From positions 32,494,228 through 32,558,227 of the forward strand of contig JAKZAP010000003.1 in the NCBI GenBank assembly GCA_023053575.1: 64,000 bases of DNA, in the 5' to 3' direction. The position numbers and the translations under genes were made by a program. Below, in pieces: positions 36,137 through 47,670 of the stretch. This stretch comes from Branchinecta lynchi. Its lineage: Eukaryota; Arthropoda; Branchiopoda; Anostraca; Branchinectidae. Within the stretch, counting starts at the first letter, position 1, and each line of letters starts with the position of its first letter. The notes under the pieces were generated by a model. That model was not told the DNA's origin. It did no database searches and saw nothing but the letters and a program-made list of their open reading frames with translations.

Positions 36137-36790
36137 GTAAGATTAAATTGCGTTTTTGCAGATACCATGGTATCTGATACCACGGTAACTGGGCCTGCAT
36201 TTTGTCGTTTTTGCAGCCATGGTATCTGATATGAGGTAGCTTTGTAGAGACGACATTTGCCAAATTCGCGGTCTTAGAAATCACCCCAAAAGAAATAATT
36301 ACATCCAGTCAAATCACAAGGAGCGTGTTCCAGCCGTCTAACCTTTCGTTCCAACCTCGTAAAAAGTTACTACGCTGACCTTTCCATCCTTCTCGAAATA
36401 GTAACTATTTGCTTACCATGCTCGAGAGCGTAGTAAGCGTGGTAACTACGTATCTCTGTAACGTGATTGGTCGGATTCACCCGGTGGCATGATATTCTGC
36501 TGGAAAATAGAAAAATTGTTCCAGCCTCGACGGCAAAAATCCAGAATTGGTGACGTCATGCGTAGTAACTGCGGTAAGTACGGTGGAACACGCTCAGGAG
36601 TGCCAAACTTCTTTCCCGCCGATTTGAAATAAACCTAGACTCTTGTGTTGGTGATGATGAAAGTGGGATGACTCTTTTCAAATATTTTGGTCAGTTACTA
36701 CCGTGGTGTCTGAATATCAGATACCACGGCAACTGGCCAGATACTCAGCAACTGCAAAAATGACTTTTTAGATAGATAGATAAAAAGTTC
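36137..36790. repeat. Repeat C, copy 3, interrupted by a MITE
   Basis: GATACCATGGTATCTGATAC at 36160 and further palindromes to 36750, as in the copies at 4655 and 13490. The unit is split at 36321/36595 by MITE D: words left and right of the MITE are contiguous in copy 2. A TAGATAGATAGAT tail at 36771-36783 marks another small insertion. Confidence 0.6.
36322..36594. mobile_element. MITE D, copy 2 (nested in repeat C)
   Basis: GAGCGTGTTCCAG at the left and TGGAACACGCTC at the right. The body matches 9703-9996 closely and includes TGACGTCA. AG or AGG flanks both ends, perhaps a short target duplication. Confidence 0.65.
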
Positions 36791-37947
36791 ATTGTAAAAA
36801 TCGACTATCGTGGCTATAAACCAGATTTGCGATTATTGTCAAACAAACAAACAAAATTACAATATATATATCTAATGTCAGTACGCTTAAAAGAATTCAC
36901 GCTTCGTTCAAATATTTCACGAACTCAGGAATAAACTTTTTCGCATATCTAGCGTGTTCTGTAGGTACGGGACAGGGCTTGGGAACCCTAGAACTTACCA
37001 CTCGTTCTGGTCGACCTCTAACATTTTGATGGGGGGAGGGAGGATTTGGGAGTGAAGAGGTTGAGATACCATGGCTGAACCGAAGTCAGCGCTTAGCTCC
37101 TTTCTGCGCTCCTGCAATGTTTTAGGTTAAAGTGTTTTAAAGGTATGACTATGCCGTGGTGTCTGCAAAAACGCAACTAATGAATAAATACTTTGCTTAC
37201 TTTTAATTTTCATTTCCTGCTTATGCTTCATGATCCTGAAACAGTTGAATATTTTAAAGCTAGGTTCTGCTTTTAACAAATTACCCACAACCTTCGCTGC
37301 TTTAAGCCTTTCTTAGGGCTCGTTGAGTTCGTGGAACAGAATGGAAACATTTGCAGAACTGTTTTTCGATGCGAATGAGCTTTTCCTAAACGTTAGACGG
37401 GAGCATGATACACAGCGAAAATAGCGGAACCCGAAAAGTGTAAAAATCAGTGCGGTATCGTTATGGGGTTATAATGTACCAAATGAATGAATGAACGAAT
37501 GAATACTTTTAATTCAGCAAATTGCCATACACGAAAAAGAAAACACAAAGAAAAGAAAACACAACAACAACAAAATCATGCAGTCTGTCCCTGCTGTTTC
37601 GTTGCAGCAAGAAGAGACTGCCATACAGGCAGGCAATGAAAAATTGGCACAGTGGCAAATTTTATAACCTCAATCTTTGAATCCAAAAGACGGCACAGAA
37701 GTGCCGTTATGAAACTCGGGTTTCCGAGTTTGAGGATGAATAAAGCGATTACGGTACTATGTTGCGTTAGTGTTATAAGTACCATACGACGGGTTCTTTC
37801 GGTGAACATTGCTGCCATATAAAAATGTAGAAAGAAAAGTAAACAAAAAATAACATCAAAGAGTTGTCCGCGTAGCGCATTTTTACCCAGTGGTAAAGTG
37901 GGTAAAGAGTGGGTTACCACCACTCTCGGTGCCGTTAATTTCTTCTA
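36791..37947 (-). other. Intron 9 stretch with repeat K arm and a minus-strand retroelement end
   Basis: 37200-37470 is a single diverged arm of repeat K. At 37483-37505 AATGAATGAATGAACGAATG, read on the minus strand, is an (ATTC)n tail like that at 7656. The minus-strand frame at 37576-37923 (115 codons) may be degenerate retroelement sequence; I see no zinc knuckle in it. Confidence 0.4.
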
Positions 37948-38340
37948 CGCCAGCTACATTTTATTAGAGCTATATTTCGGACCTTCTTGGAAAGGGTCCT
38001 CTTCAGGCTCAAGCTGGGAAGTGAAGCTTTTCCTAAACGGTGGGGGGTCTATAGAAAATAGCGAAACCCGGCAAGTCTAACAATCAGTGTGCTTTTGTTT
38101 TCCGAAGGGCCAAAATATAGCTCTTATAAGATGTGACTGACTTATCCGTTTCGCAGAGGCATGCCAATATGGTTCGAAGTCACCTTGGGTCACAAGTCAC
38201 ATATTTAAATAGGCTATTTAATTTTTTTTCACAAGTTCATTTTCCAGTTTGAGCTGCTTGAGCCTTAAGCCAAATAAATATAGCTCTAATAAGATTCAGC
38301 TTATTTATCCGTTTTGCACTGTCAAATAGTAATATTTAAT
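37948..38340. mobile_element. Foldback element, copy 2
   Basis: CAGCTACATTTTATTAGAGC at the left and CTCTAATAAGATTCAGCTTA at the right, with CTCAAGCTGGGAAGTGAAG and its inverted partner inside. Relative of 14315-14667. Arms are diverged and part of repeat K seems to be inserted at 38030-38095. Confidence 0.5.
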
Positions 38341-39191
38341 ATTTCTAACCACTTATCTTCACCTACTCTTTCTGACACTCTACGATTTTCTTTGAATCTT
38401 TTTATCTGAACCTGTTAGATTTCATAAAATTAAAAATCTTTTCTGTTATTCCACTTTTTTTTCAAAATCTCACATATTCTATCCATATAGTTTTAATGCT
38501 ATCTTTATTTTAATTATTTCATATACAATTTTTGGCATCCTCCGTGTAAAAATACCTACACACACGAACTATCAACTCCAAACTAATTTACTGAACATAT
38601 AAGCATGGACAAAAATAGAAATAAAGCAAAGACAGTATAGCATACAATAAAAAAAATCGACAAACAAACGCTATTTGAACCAAGTACCTGCGCCTTGTAG
38701 ACGCAAGCGTGAGTTCAGCTTTTTAACCAGATGGTTAAAAAGTTTTTAAGGTTAACGTCCTCTTTATCCTTCTGATCTCCCCCCAAATCCCGCCAAACCG
38801 TGTCGATTTTGTGAGTTCAAGTAATTCGTACTAAGGCTGGAAATCCTAGAGGTGCATACACTTTAATTGAAAACAGTCCTTAGCGACATCCTGCCCCTCC
38901 CCCCCCCCTCCCAATTTTACAACAGAAAGGGAGAGGCCTCAAAGACAAGCTTTCGAACCAGTCCCTACCCTTCAACCAGTGTTTTGCCGACACGTGAGAT
39001 ACAAGAATAGCTTTGTCCCCTCCTTTGTTTTCCTACGTAACAGAAATTAGTAGGTTATTACTTTACCCCTTGTCTATTGTTTACCCCTGTTGTCTATTTC
39101 CCCAATCGTTGCTTTTTATATTGTTTGTTCTAAGTATTTTATATGAAATTCGACCACTTTCTAGTATATGTTGACAATTTTGGTTAGTTTG
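38341..39191. other. Intron 9 stretch
   Basis: A C-run at 38899-38906; otherwise nothing recognised. Confidence 0.35.
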
Positions 39192-41472
39192 TATGGCACT
39201 TGCAGCCTCTGGCTCAAGTGCCATACACCGATCACAATTCCGTCTGTCGGTCTGTCCGAGTTTTTTGTAACACTTTTTCGAGTTAGGGTCCTTCCAGATG
39301 TGCTAGGACAATGAAACTTGGCAGGAATATCAGGGACCCGACCAAATAACCTGGAAATAATCAGTTACCCGATCCGACCATATGCGGGGGAGGTGGGGGG
39401 CGCTGGAAACTTGAAATTTAGGGCATTTTATCACACTTTTTCGAGTTAGGGTACTTCCAGATGAGCTAGGACAATGAAACTTGGTAGGCGTATCAGGGAC
39501 CCGATTAAACTGACCTGAAAATAATCAGTTTGCCGATCCGACCATATGCGGGGGAGTGGGGGTGCTGGAAACTTTAAAATTTAGGGCATTTTGTCACACT
39601 TTTTCGAGTTAGGGTACTTCCAGAGGAGTTAGGACAATAAAACTTGGCAGGCGTATCAAGAACCCGACCAAACTAACCTGGAAATAATCAGTCTCCCGAT
39701 CCGACCATATGCGGGGAAGTGGGGGGCGCTGGAAACTTGAAAATTTAGGTCATTTTGTCATACTTTTTCGAGTTAGGGTACTTCCAGTTGTGCTAGGACA
39801 ATGAAACTTGGCAGGCATATCAGAGACCCGAACAAACAAACTTAGAAATAATCAGTTTTCTGATCCGACCATATTGAGGGGGAGTGGAGGGCAGGGGAAT
39901 CCGGGAAATTGAGAAATGTGTAACTTTCGAGCGGGTGATTGGATTGTAATGAAACTGAATAACTGAATAGATTATATATCTGCGATATCCCGTTTAAAGT
40001 CTTGACCGGATTTGGTAGCCAGGGGGGAGTGGGGGGGGGGGAGACCAGAAATTTCATGAAACGGTTAGAATGGAGGGATCGGAGTGAAACTTGCTGGGAA
40101 GAACAAGCATCTGCTCTAGATAAATCCTTTGTACTGGTTCCGAACACTTATGGGGGGGGGGGGTTACCGGAATTCCGGTGATGGCGGTTTTGGGGATTTT
40201 CACGACAAAACTTGGCAGGCATATCAGGGACCCGATCAAACTGACTTCAAAATAAAAAAATTGTCGATGTGATAATGGTGGGGGGAGTGGAGGGAGGGGA
40301 ATCCGGAATTTTCAGTCATGCGTAACTTTGGAATGGGTGATCGGATTCGAGTGAAATTTAAGAATTTAAAAGAGGACACTTCTCCGGTGATCTTTTTCGT
40401 ATCCGGACCGGATCCGGCAACTATTGGGGGTGGGGGAGAATACATGACCCGCTTAGAATAGAGAGATCGGAATGGAACTTTGTGGGAAGAACAAACCGAT
40501 GCTCTAGGTAAATCATCTACTGAATCGGATTGGCTACGGTCACCATGGGGGAGATAATAATAATAATGTACTTTATTTCCTTAATAGCTTGTATTATACA
40601 CGCTAGCACTGGATCCTCATTCAAAGATGGGGGGGGGGGACTGGAAATCTTGAGAAACAGTTAGAATGATGGTATCGGAGTGAAACTTGCTCGGAAGAAC
40701 AAACATCTGATCCATGTAAATCTTTTTTACACAATTTGACTGGATCTGGACACTTGAGGGGGGGGGGGTCCCGGAATTCCGGTTTTGGGAATTTTCACGA
40801 CGAAACTTGGCAGGCATATCAGGGACCCGGTCAAACTTACTTGGAATAAAACAAAATCATCGATATGATAATATGGGGGGCGGGGAGTTGAGGGAGGGGA
40901 ATCCGGAATATTGAGTCGTGCGTAACTTTGGAACGGGTGATCGGATTCGAGTGAAATTTAATAATGAACAGACGACTCTGTGGTGATCTTTTTCATTTCC
41001 GGACCGAATCCGGCAATTATTGGGGGAGGGCGGAAAATACTTGACCCGCTTAGACTGGTATGATCTGGATTGAACTTCGTGGGAATGACAAATAGATGCT
41101 CTGGATTAATCATTTACAGAACCGGATCGGCTCCGGGTATTGTGGGTGGAGTTGGAGGGGGGGGGGGAGGGATGAAACTTGGCTGAAATATAGGAGATTC
41201 AACAACATTTGCTTAGAAATTGCTACTTCCCAAATCCGATTATTCCTTAAAGTACCAATCTTGACCCCAAAGTAAAAAAAATACTTGCAAGCAACATATT
41301 CATTTTCATGATGCCCATCAGCCCATTAGCATTTTTGCCTCAAGGGTATTGCTTACAAATAAAGTTCCAGCTCCCTTAGAGTGCGCATCTCAACCGCAAA
41401 GTCGAAACTTACTTTTGATCACTCAAAATATCTTAACCCATGCAAGTGCCATATGAGCTTACAGCTCTTGTT
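39192..41472 (+). mobile_element. HINE-A copy 3 (near complete)
   Basis: Left hairpin TATGGCACTTG ... CAAGTGCCATA (11-bp perfect arms), a short CTGTCGGTCTGTC tract, four ~180-bp units with TTTTTCGAGTTAGGGTACTT and GATGAAACTTGG-like words, then diverged longer units, then CAAGTGCCATATGAGCTTAC, AGCTC, CTTGTT. A retroelement 3' end (40552-40620) is inserted in it. Confidence 0.75.
40552..40620 (-). repeat. Non-LTR 3' end M fragment inside HINE-A
   Basis: GATAATAATAATAATGTACT then TTATTTCCTTAATAGC and CACGCTAGCACTGGATCC match the region at 23985-24050. Minus-strand 3' terminus with an (ATT)n tail, nested in a HINE-A copy. Confidence 0.5.
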
Positions 41473-41819
41473 AATGTATGTTTGACTCTACCACCTGCTA
41501 TTAAGCTAGTCCGTAATTAGTGTTGAAATAAAACTGAATTGAATTGAATTGAACCATTAGGTAAATTTGTTCACACGTATCCACGGAAAGGGATACGTTC
41601 AACGCGATTTGCGTCTTCGCCAATTCACGCTTAATCCTAAAGCTACTTTCACATACAGGTCGGTAAGATTTCGCATCGAAATTTGTGTCACTGTGTCTTG
41701 CAGGCGATGCGTCATGATTTCGATGCGAAGGCCAAAAGTTAGAGTTTTGCATATTTGTTCGAATAGGAAGATTTAAGAATACGGCCTTTACAAGTTTATT
41801 AATGCTTCTTTGTTTTTAG
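41473..41819 (+). other. End of intron 9, with a retroelement 3' tail
   Basis: AAATAAAACTGAATTGAATT with further GAATT repeats to 41553 is a non-LTR-type 3' tail directly following the HINE-A end. Then ~265 bp without recognised content up to the exon 10 acceptor. Confidence 0.4.
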
Positions 41820-42031
41820 CAAAAGAATGTCGAACCGGAAGTTCGCTCATTCGCCTCCCAACCAATCAAAATCCAGGACAATCACTTCGCACCTCCACTT
41901 AGTGTAACAGATATCCTCAAACCACCGAAGCACTTCCCCCTTCCACTTGCTCGGTATACGCTCAGCGAGATGAACTTAGTCTGGTGCCTTTACAGTGGAT
42001 TCGACTTCAACCAGGATCCGTCCAATCAGAA
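41820..42031 (+). CDS. ATG2: ATG2 exon 10 of window (WIPI-binding / CAD region)
   Basis: Acceptor GTTTTTAG|, donor AA|GTGAGA; 70 codons plus two bases. It carries IQDNHFAPPLSVTDIL, equivalent to the WIPI3/4-binding segment of animal ATG2, followed by LSEMNLVWCLYSGFDF, the strongly conserved W-x-L-Y-G-G-x-D-F block of the ATG2 CAD domain. Here the second G-G position is S-G. The segment lies about 30 residues after the LIR of exon 9, the same order as in vertebrate ATG2. This is one of the firmest family assignments in the gene. Confidence 0.92.
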
Positions 42032-42515
42032 GTGAGAATTTTTCGTTTCATAAAGCAGATAGGGCACTTACATAAACACGCTCTTCTGTTTGCTCTAAGT
42101 TCAAAATCGAGGGCGGAGCCCGATTCGTTAATTAATAGGGGAGTCGCAGGCCCCTCAACAAACAAGTTTCCGACTATCATACTCTACAGCGGCTGCTCGC
42201 AGCCGTGAGGGTTTCCGACCTCTCTATAGCTATGCCCAAACTCCAGAAATCAGGATACATCTTTTCATCAATCATCGAATTTATTCCTGAATATCTGTTT
42301 CACAACATGATAACAGACTGTCAACTTAAACAAAATATAATTGAATTATAATTGAAACAAAATATTATTGCTTTTTACAATAAATATCATATACAGTTCA
42401 TTTTAAAATTTGTAAGACTTAATAACTTGTAACAAAATTAAACGGTATGTCACTCATAAAAAATATGTAATACTAGATTAATTGTCAAAGCATTATACGT
42501 GTCTTCACTTATTAA
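42032..42515. other. Intron 10, 5' part
   Basis: A GCGGCTGCTCGCAGCC short palindrome at 42189-42204. Nothing else recognised. Confidence 0.35.
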
Positions 42516-44760
42516 GCAAGAGCTGGAAGCTCATATGACACTTGTAAGGCGTAAAAGGATGAAAGTAGGAATATCACCGGAATTCCGGACACTCCCTACA
42601 GCTCTCCCCCCCCTCGGTACCCGAAATATGGTCCGATTCTTTCACTGATGCACCTAGGACTTGTGCCTGTACTTCCCACCAAGTTTCATCCTGAGCGCTC
42701 CACTCTATGCGTGTCACAAAGATGTCCGGTTCTCCCCTCAGCTCCCCCCTCCCAGTTCATCGGATCCGGTCCGGACATGAAATGGGACGTGCTTAGACAT
42801 GAGGTCTTTCAAGATATTAAGTTTCATTATGATTTGATTACCCATCCGAAAGTTATGCATGCTACTAATTTCCGGATTCCGCCGTCTCCCCCTCCCCCCA
42901 CGATAGTCAGATCGGGCAAGTGACTATTCCAACTTAGTCTGGCCGAGTCCCTAATTTCCAAGTTAATCTGGTCGGGTCTCTGAGATGCCTGCCCAGTTTT
43001 ATCGTCTTAGCCCACCTGGAAGTACATTAACTACGGATCGCCGGAATTCCGGACCCCCCCCCCCCCCCCCTCCAACTCCCCCCACAGTGTCCGAATCCGG
43101 TCCAGTCCTGTCAGTGATGTATCTAGAACGTGTGCCTTTTTCTTCGCACCAAGTTTCATCCCTATCACTCCACTCTGAGATTTTCACACGATTTCCGGTT
43201 TTCCCCTCCGACCCCCCCCCCCCAGATTCGTCGGATCCGGTCCGAAATGAGACACCTTAGACACGAGATCTTTCCAGATATCAAGTTTCATTAAGATCCG
43301 ATCGAAAGTTATGCATGTCCCTATTTTCCGGATTCCGCCACCTCCCCCTCCCCCACGATGGTCGGATCGGGCAAGTTACTATTTCCAAGTTAGTTTGGTC
43401 GGGTCCCTCTTACGCCTGCCAAGTTTTATCGTCCTAGCCCACCTGGAAGTACATAAACTACGGATCGCCGGAATTCCGGAACCCCCCTCCAACTCCCCCC
43501 ACAGTGTCCGAATCCGGTCCAGTTCTGTCAGTGATGTATCTAGAGCTTGTGCCTGTTCTTACCACCAAGTTTCATCCCGATCGCTCCACTCTGAGAGTTT
43601 CACATGATTTCCCCCCCACCGCTGTGACTCCCCCCCAGATTCTTCGGATCCGGTCCGGACTTGAAATGAGAGATCTGAGACCCGAGATCTTTCCAGATAT
43701 CAAGTTTCATTAAGATCCGATCACCCGGTCGAAAGTTATGAATGTCCCTATTTTCCGGATTCCACCACCTCCCCCTCCCCCCACGATGGTCGGATCGGGC
43801 AAGTGACTATTTCCAACTTAGTCATGCCGAGTCCCTAATATGCCTGCCAAGTTTTCGTCGCAATCTGAGACACTTGTTCTTCACACTTGTCAAGTTTCAT
43901 GCATGTCCGATTACCCGTTCCAAAGTTATGTATGATTCTAGTTTCCGGATTATCCATCGCTCCACTCCCCCCGCAATGGCTGGATCGGGCAAGTGATTAT
44001 TTCCAAGTTAACCTGGTCGGTTCCCTCGTATGCCTTCCAAGTTTTATCCTCCTAGCTTATGTGGAAGCGTTCAGGAGATTTCCTGTGTTCCCCTCCAGCC
44101 CCCCCCCCCCCCCCCCACAGGTATCGAATCTGGTCCGGATTTGAAACTGACTATCCGAAACACTTGTCCTTGACACATGTCAAGTTTCACGCATGTTCGA
44201 TTATCCTTTCCAAAGTTATGCATGTTAAGAGTTTCCGGATTTCCCATCCCTCCACTCCCCCCACTATGATCGGATCTGGAAAGTGATTATTTCCAAGCTA
44301 ATCTGGTCGGTTCTCTGATATTCCTGCCAAGTTTCATTGTCCTAGTTTGTGTGGAAGCGTTTCACGAGATTTGTTTAGTTTAACCAGTTTCGTTTTGACC
44401 ACTTGATCTTACTTTAATCTTTGAACATATCTACTCCTGCTTTCGCTCCCGAATACATGAAGTCTTGACGCAGTGGTAGCGCCTCAGAGGTCCGTGGTTC
44501 GATCCCGCACTTGGGCAGCGCTCTTTTTGCTTCGTTTCGCTCCGCTTTTGCTTTATAGTTTCCGGACTCCCAGATCAGGGGAAATTCGAATTGGGGAAGT
44601 GATTATTTGTAAGTTGATCTGCTCGGGTCCCTGATATGCCTGCGAAGCTTCATCGTCCTAGCTTGTATGGAAGTACTCTAACTCGCGATCACCGGACTAA
44701 CCGACCTACCGACGGAAAAGTGATCGGTATATGGCACTTGGCCGAAGGGCACGTGCCATA
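42516..44760 (-). mobile_element. HINE-A copy 4 (reverse)
   Basis: Left (3') end GCAAGAGCTGGAAGCTCATA and GACACTTG; right (5') end hairpin TATGGCACTTGGCC / GGGCACGTGCCATA. Seven or so ~290-bp units run between, each with C-runs of up to 16. A tRNA-like cassette lies at 44463-44512. Confidence 0.75.
44463..44512 (+). other. tRNA-like cassette inside HINE-A (best box B)
   Basis: ACGCAGTGGTAGCGCCTCAG resembles the tRNA D-arm (box A) and GGTTCGATCCC (44496-44506) is a consensus T-arm (box B). Spacing between boxes is shorter than in a normal tRNA and no full cloverleaf forms by eye. Probably a tRNA-derived SINE head. Confidence 0.45.
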
Positions 44761-45665
44761 AAAACTTCACAAAATACGGCACAAATGACTTAAGGAATCT
44801 ATCAGAAGAGTGACTAGGTGGGTTTTGTAGCGTTAATTCATTTGCCGTTCTGGTGCGTGCTAGTTCAACACTCTTTACTGCGTAGTAAGGCAGAATACCC
44901 CTGTGCTTTTCTGTTCACAAGCACTTCCTTCCGAATTTCATGACTAAGTCATGGCGCCGTTCACATAGGAGTTGTAATCCGACTTGTTCTCGGCTTGTTT
45001 CGTAATCAATGTTTCGTGATCAACTTTTGTCAACCAGCAGAGCCTCGTTTTGTTGCAATAGTGCTGCCACATCGCTACTGCAGCACTTCTTTGCTGCAAA
45101 AGATGCGTTTTTTGATTCTTTGCCGCCAAGATTTCTTCTTGGTTGAAGCAGCGGTGGCAGCACCTTAGCACGGACTTGGTCGGTAAGCAAGTACACCATC
45201 CTCGAGAAGCGCTGCTTTCTTCCTTTGGAAGCACTGCAGTGCAAAAACGGATGTAGAAAGAATCATCCCGGAAGCGGACGAGAAGTGGACGTGCAGCGTG
45301 CAGCAGAAACGAGGCTCAGCATCACTAACCTAACCTGCATTGAAGGATCCTTATTCCAACTACAGCCTGAAGAGGCCTTGCAAAGAAGAACCGTAGTATT
45401 GCTGGAACAAGTCTTGGCTCCTTATCCGTTTATCCCCATAATGTATGGACTAAAAATGTATAGGCATTCTTGCAATTACTAACTCAGACCAAGCTGACTG
45501 CGAATCATGTTTGATGTTACTATACGAAGTAGCCAACTGATTGGTAGTCAGCAATGTTTCAGCCCGTAAGATTCTCGTCAGCTAAAAATCTGCTCAACAA
45601 CTACATTTTAGAAAGCAAGGGAGAGTAAGATTAAATGTATTTTTTTCATTTTTGCTGTAATGTTT
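44761..45665. other. Intron 10 stretch with retroelement M remnant
   Basis: 44768-44815 matches part of 24175-24220. Frames on both strands (for example minus 44944-45234, plus 45225-45482) have cysteine-rich or polar products without a domain that I recognise. They overlap each other and are probably decayed transposon. Confidence 0.35.
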
Positions 45666-47589
45666 TTATGCTATTGCCTTCCGGCCAAGTCCCATATACC
45701 GATCACTTTTCCGTCTGTCGGTCAACGCGGTGATCGTGAGTTAGGGTACTTCCAGATGTGCTAGGACGATGAAACTTGGCGGGTGTATCGGGGAACCGAC
45801 CAAACTAACTTGGAAATAATCAGTTTCCCTATCCGCCCATCTGGAGGGGGGGGGAGAAGGGGGATCCAGAAAATTGAGTAGTGTGTAACTTTCGTACGGG
45901 TGATCGGATTGGAATGAAACTTAAGACCTGAATCTGTGACATACCTTTAATATCCCATTTGAAGTCCGGACCGGGTTTGACAGCTGTGGGAGAGTTGGGG
46001 GGGGGGGATCGGAAACCTCGAGAAACGGTTAGAATGGAGGGAGAGAAGTGATACTTTCTGGGAAGAACAAGCCTCTGCTCTAGATGAATCATTTACACAA
46101 TTAGACCGGATCCGGACACTTTGGAGGGGGGGGGGGGGGGTTCACGACGAAGCTTAGTAGGCGTATCAGGGACCCGATCAAACTGGCTTAGAGACAAACA
46201 CTTTCTTGATCCGATCGTCGTGGAGGAATGGAGGGAGGGGGAATCCTGAATATTGAGTCATGCGTAACTTTAGACCGGGTCACCAGATTCGAGTGAAATT
46301 TAAAAATTGAACAGAGGATATATCTCTAATGTTCTTTTTCATGTGCGGACTGGATCCAACAACTGTTGGGGGTGGGGGTGGAATACTTGACCCGCTTAGA
46401 CTGGAGTGATCGGGATGGAACTTGGTGCGATAACAAACAAATACTGAAGGTAAATCATTTACATTACCGGATTGGATCCGGACACTGTGGGGATCCAATC
46501 CGGAATCATTTACACAATTAGACCGGATCTGGACACTTTGGAGGGGGGGGGGGATTTTCACGACGAAGCTTAGTAGGCGTATCAGGGACCCGATCAAACT
46601 GACTTAGAGACAAACACTTTCTTGATCCGATCGTCGTGGAGGAATGGAGGGAGGGGGAATCCTGAATGTTGAGTCATGCGTAACTTTAGACCGGGTCACC
46701 AGATTCGAGTGAAATTTAAAAATTGAACAGAGGATATATCTCTAATGTTTTTTTTCATGTCCGAACTGGATCCAACAACTGTTGGGGGTGGGGGTGGAAT
46801 ACTTGACCCGCTTAGACTGGAGTGATCGGGATGGAACTTGGTGCGATAACAAACAAATACTGAAGGTAAATCATTTACATTACCGGATTGGATCTGGACA
46901 CTGTGGGGGAAGTTAGGGGGGGGGGGGTCCGGATTCTGGTGATCGCAAGCTAAGGTACTTCCAGATGTGCTAGGACGATGAAACTTGGTTGGAAAAATTA
47001 GAGATTCGAATTGACTTCAAGGTCGTCACTTCCAGAATCCGACCATTCCTTGAAGTACTACCCTTAACCGCAAAGTAAAAAAACACTTTTAAGCAGACTA
47101 TACGTTTCCATGATCCCCATGAAGTCATGACAATTTTTGCCTCGAGGGTTTTAAACTGCGCATCTTAACTGCACAGTCAAAAAGTACTTTAGATCAAACG
47201 ATAGATTTTGGCCCATGATCATTTGTGCCACAAGGGTTTTGCTTTATAAAATGTATTTCTAGCACTCTTAAAGTGCGCATCTTAACCGAAAAGTAAAAAA
47301 AATACTTTTGATCAAACGATGTATTAATGATCCCCAAGGAACTATTACCGTTTTCGTCTCAAGGGGTTCGCTTGCAGATGAGTGCCTAGCGCCTTGAAAG
47401 TATATGATCTTACAGCCAAGCTAAAAAATAAATTAATTTTGACCAAACGTTGCATGCTTGTGATATGATCTTTCTTATCTCAAGGGTTTTGCTTACAAAT
47501 GATCTGAACAAACCCCCCAAAAAGGCAGATTCTATACTTCATCATCTGAACCAGCCTTGCAAGTGCCATATGAACTTCTAGCTCTTGTT
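45666..47589 (+). mobile_element. HINE-A copy 5
   Basis: Degenerate left hairpin (CTTCCGGCCAAGTCCCATA), CCGTCTGTCGGTC, then units with TTAGGGTACTTCCAGATG and GATGAAACTTGG. A ~390-bp segment is duplicated in tandem (46086-46490 and 46501-46915). Right end GCAAGTGCCATATGAAC, TTCTAGCTCTTGTT. Confidence 0.7.
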
Positions 47590-47670
47590 TCTAACCTATT
47601 CTTTACAATTTTTGTTCGTGTTTTTTCTTAGAATAATGCTTTTAAATGTTTTTTTTAGGCTAGCTTTTAC

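Noticed and set aside
37576..37923. 115-codon minus-strand frame as a gene
   Set aside because: Hydrophobic, no domain, next to a retroelement 3' tail; probably untranslated or decayed element sequence.
44463..44512. Functional tRNA gene
   Set aside because: Box A and B are present, but box spacing is too short and no acceptor stem or full cloverleaf is visible; better seen as a tRNA-derived repeat.
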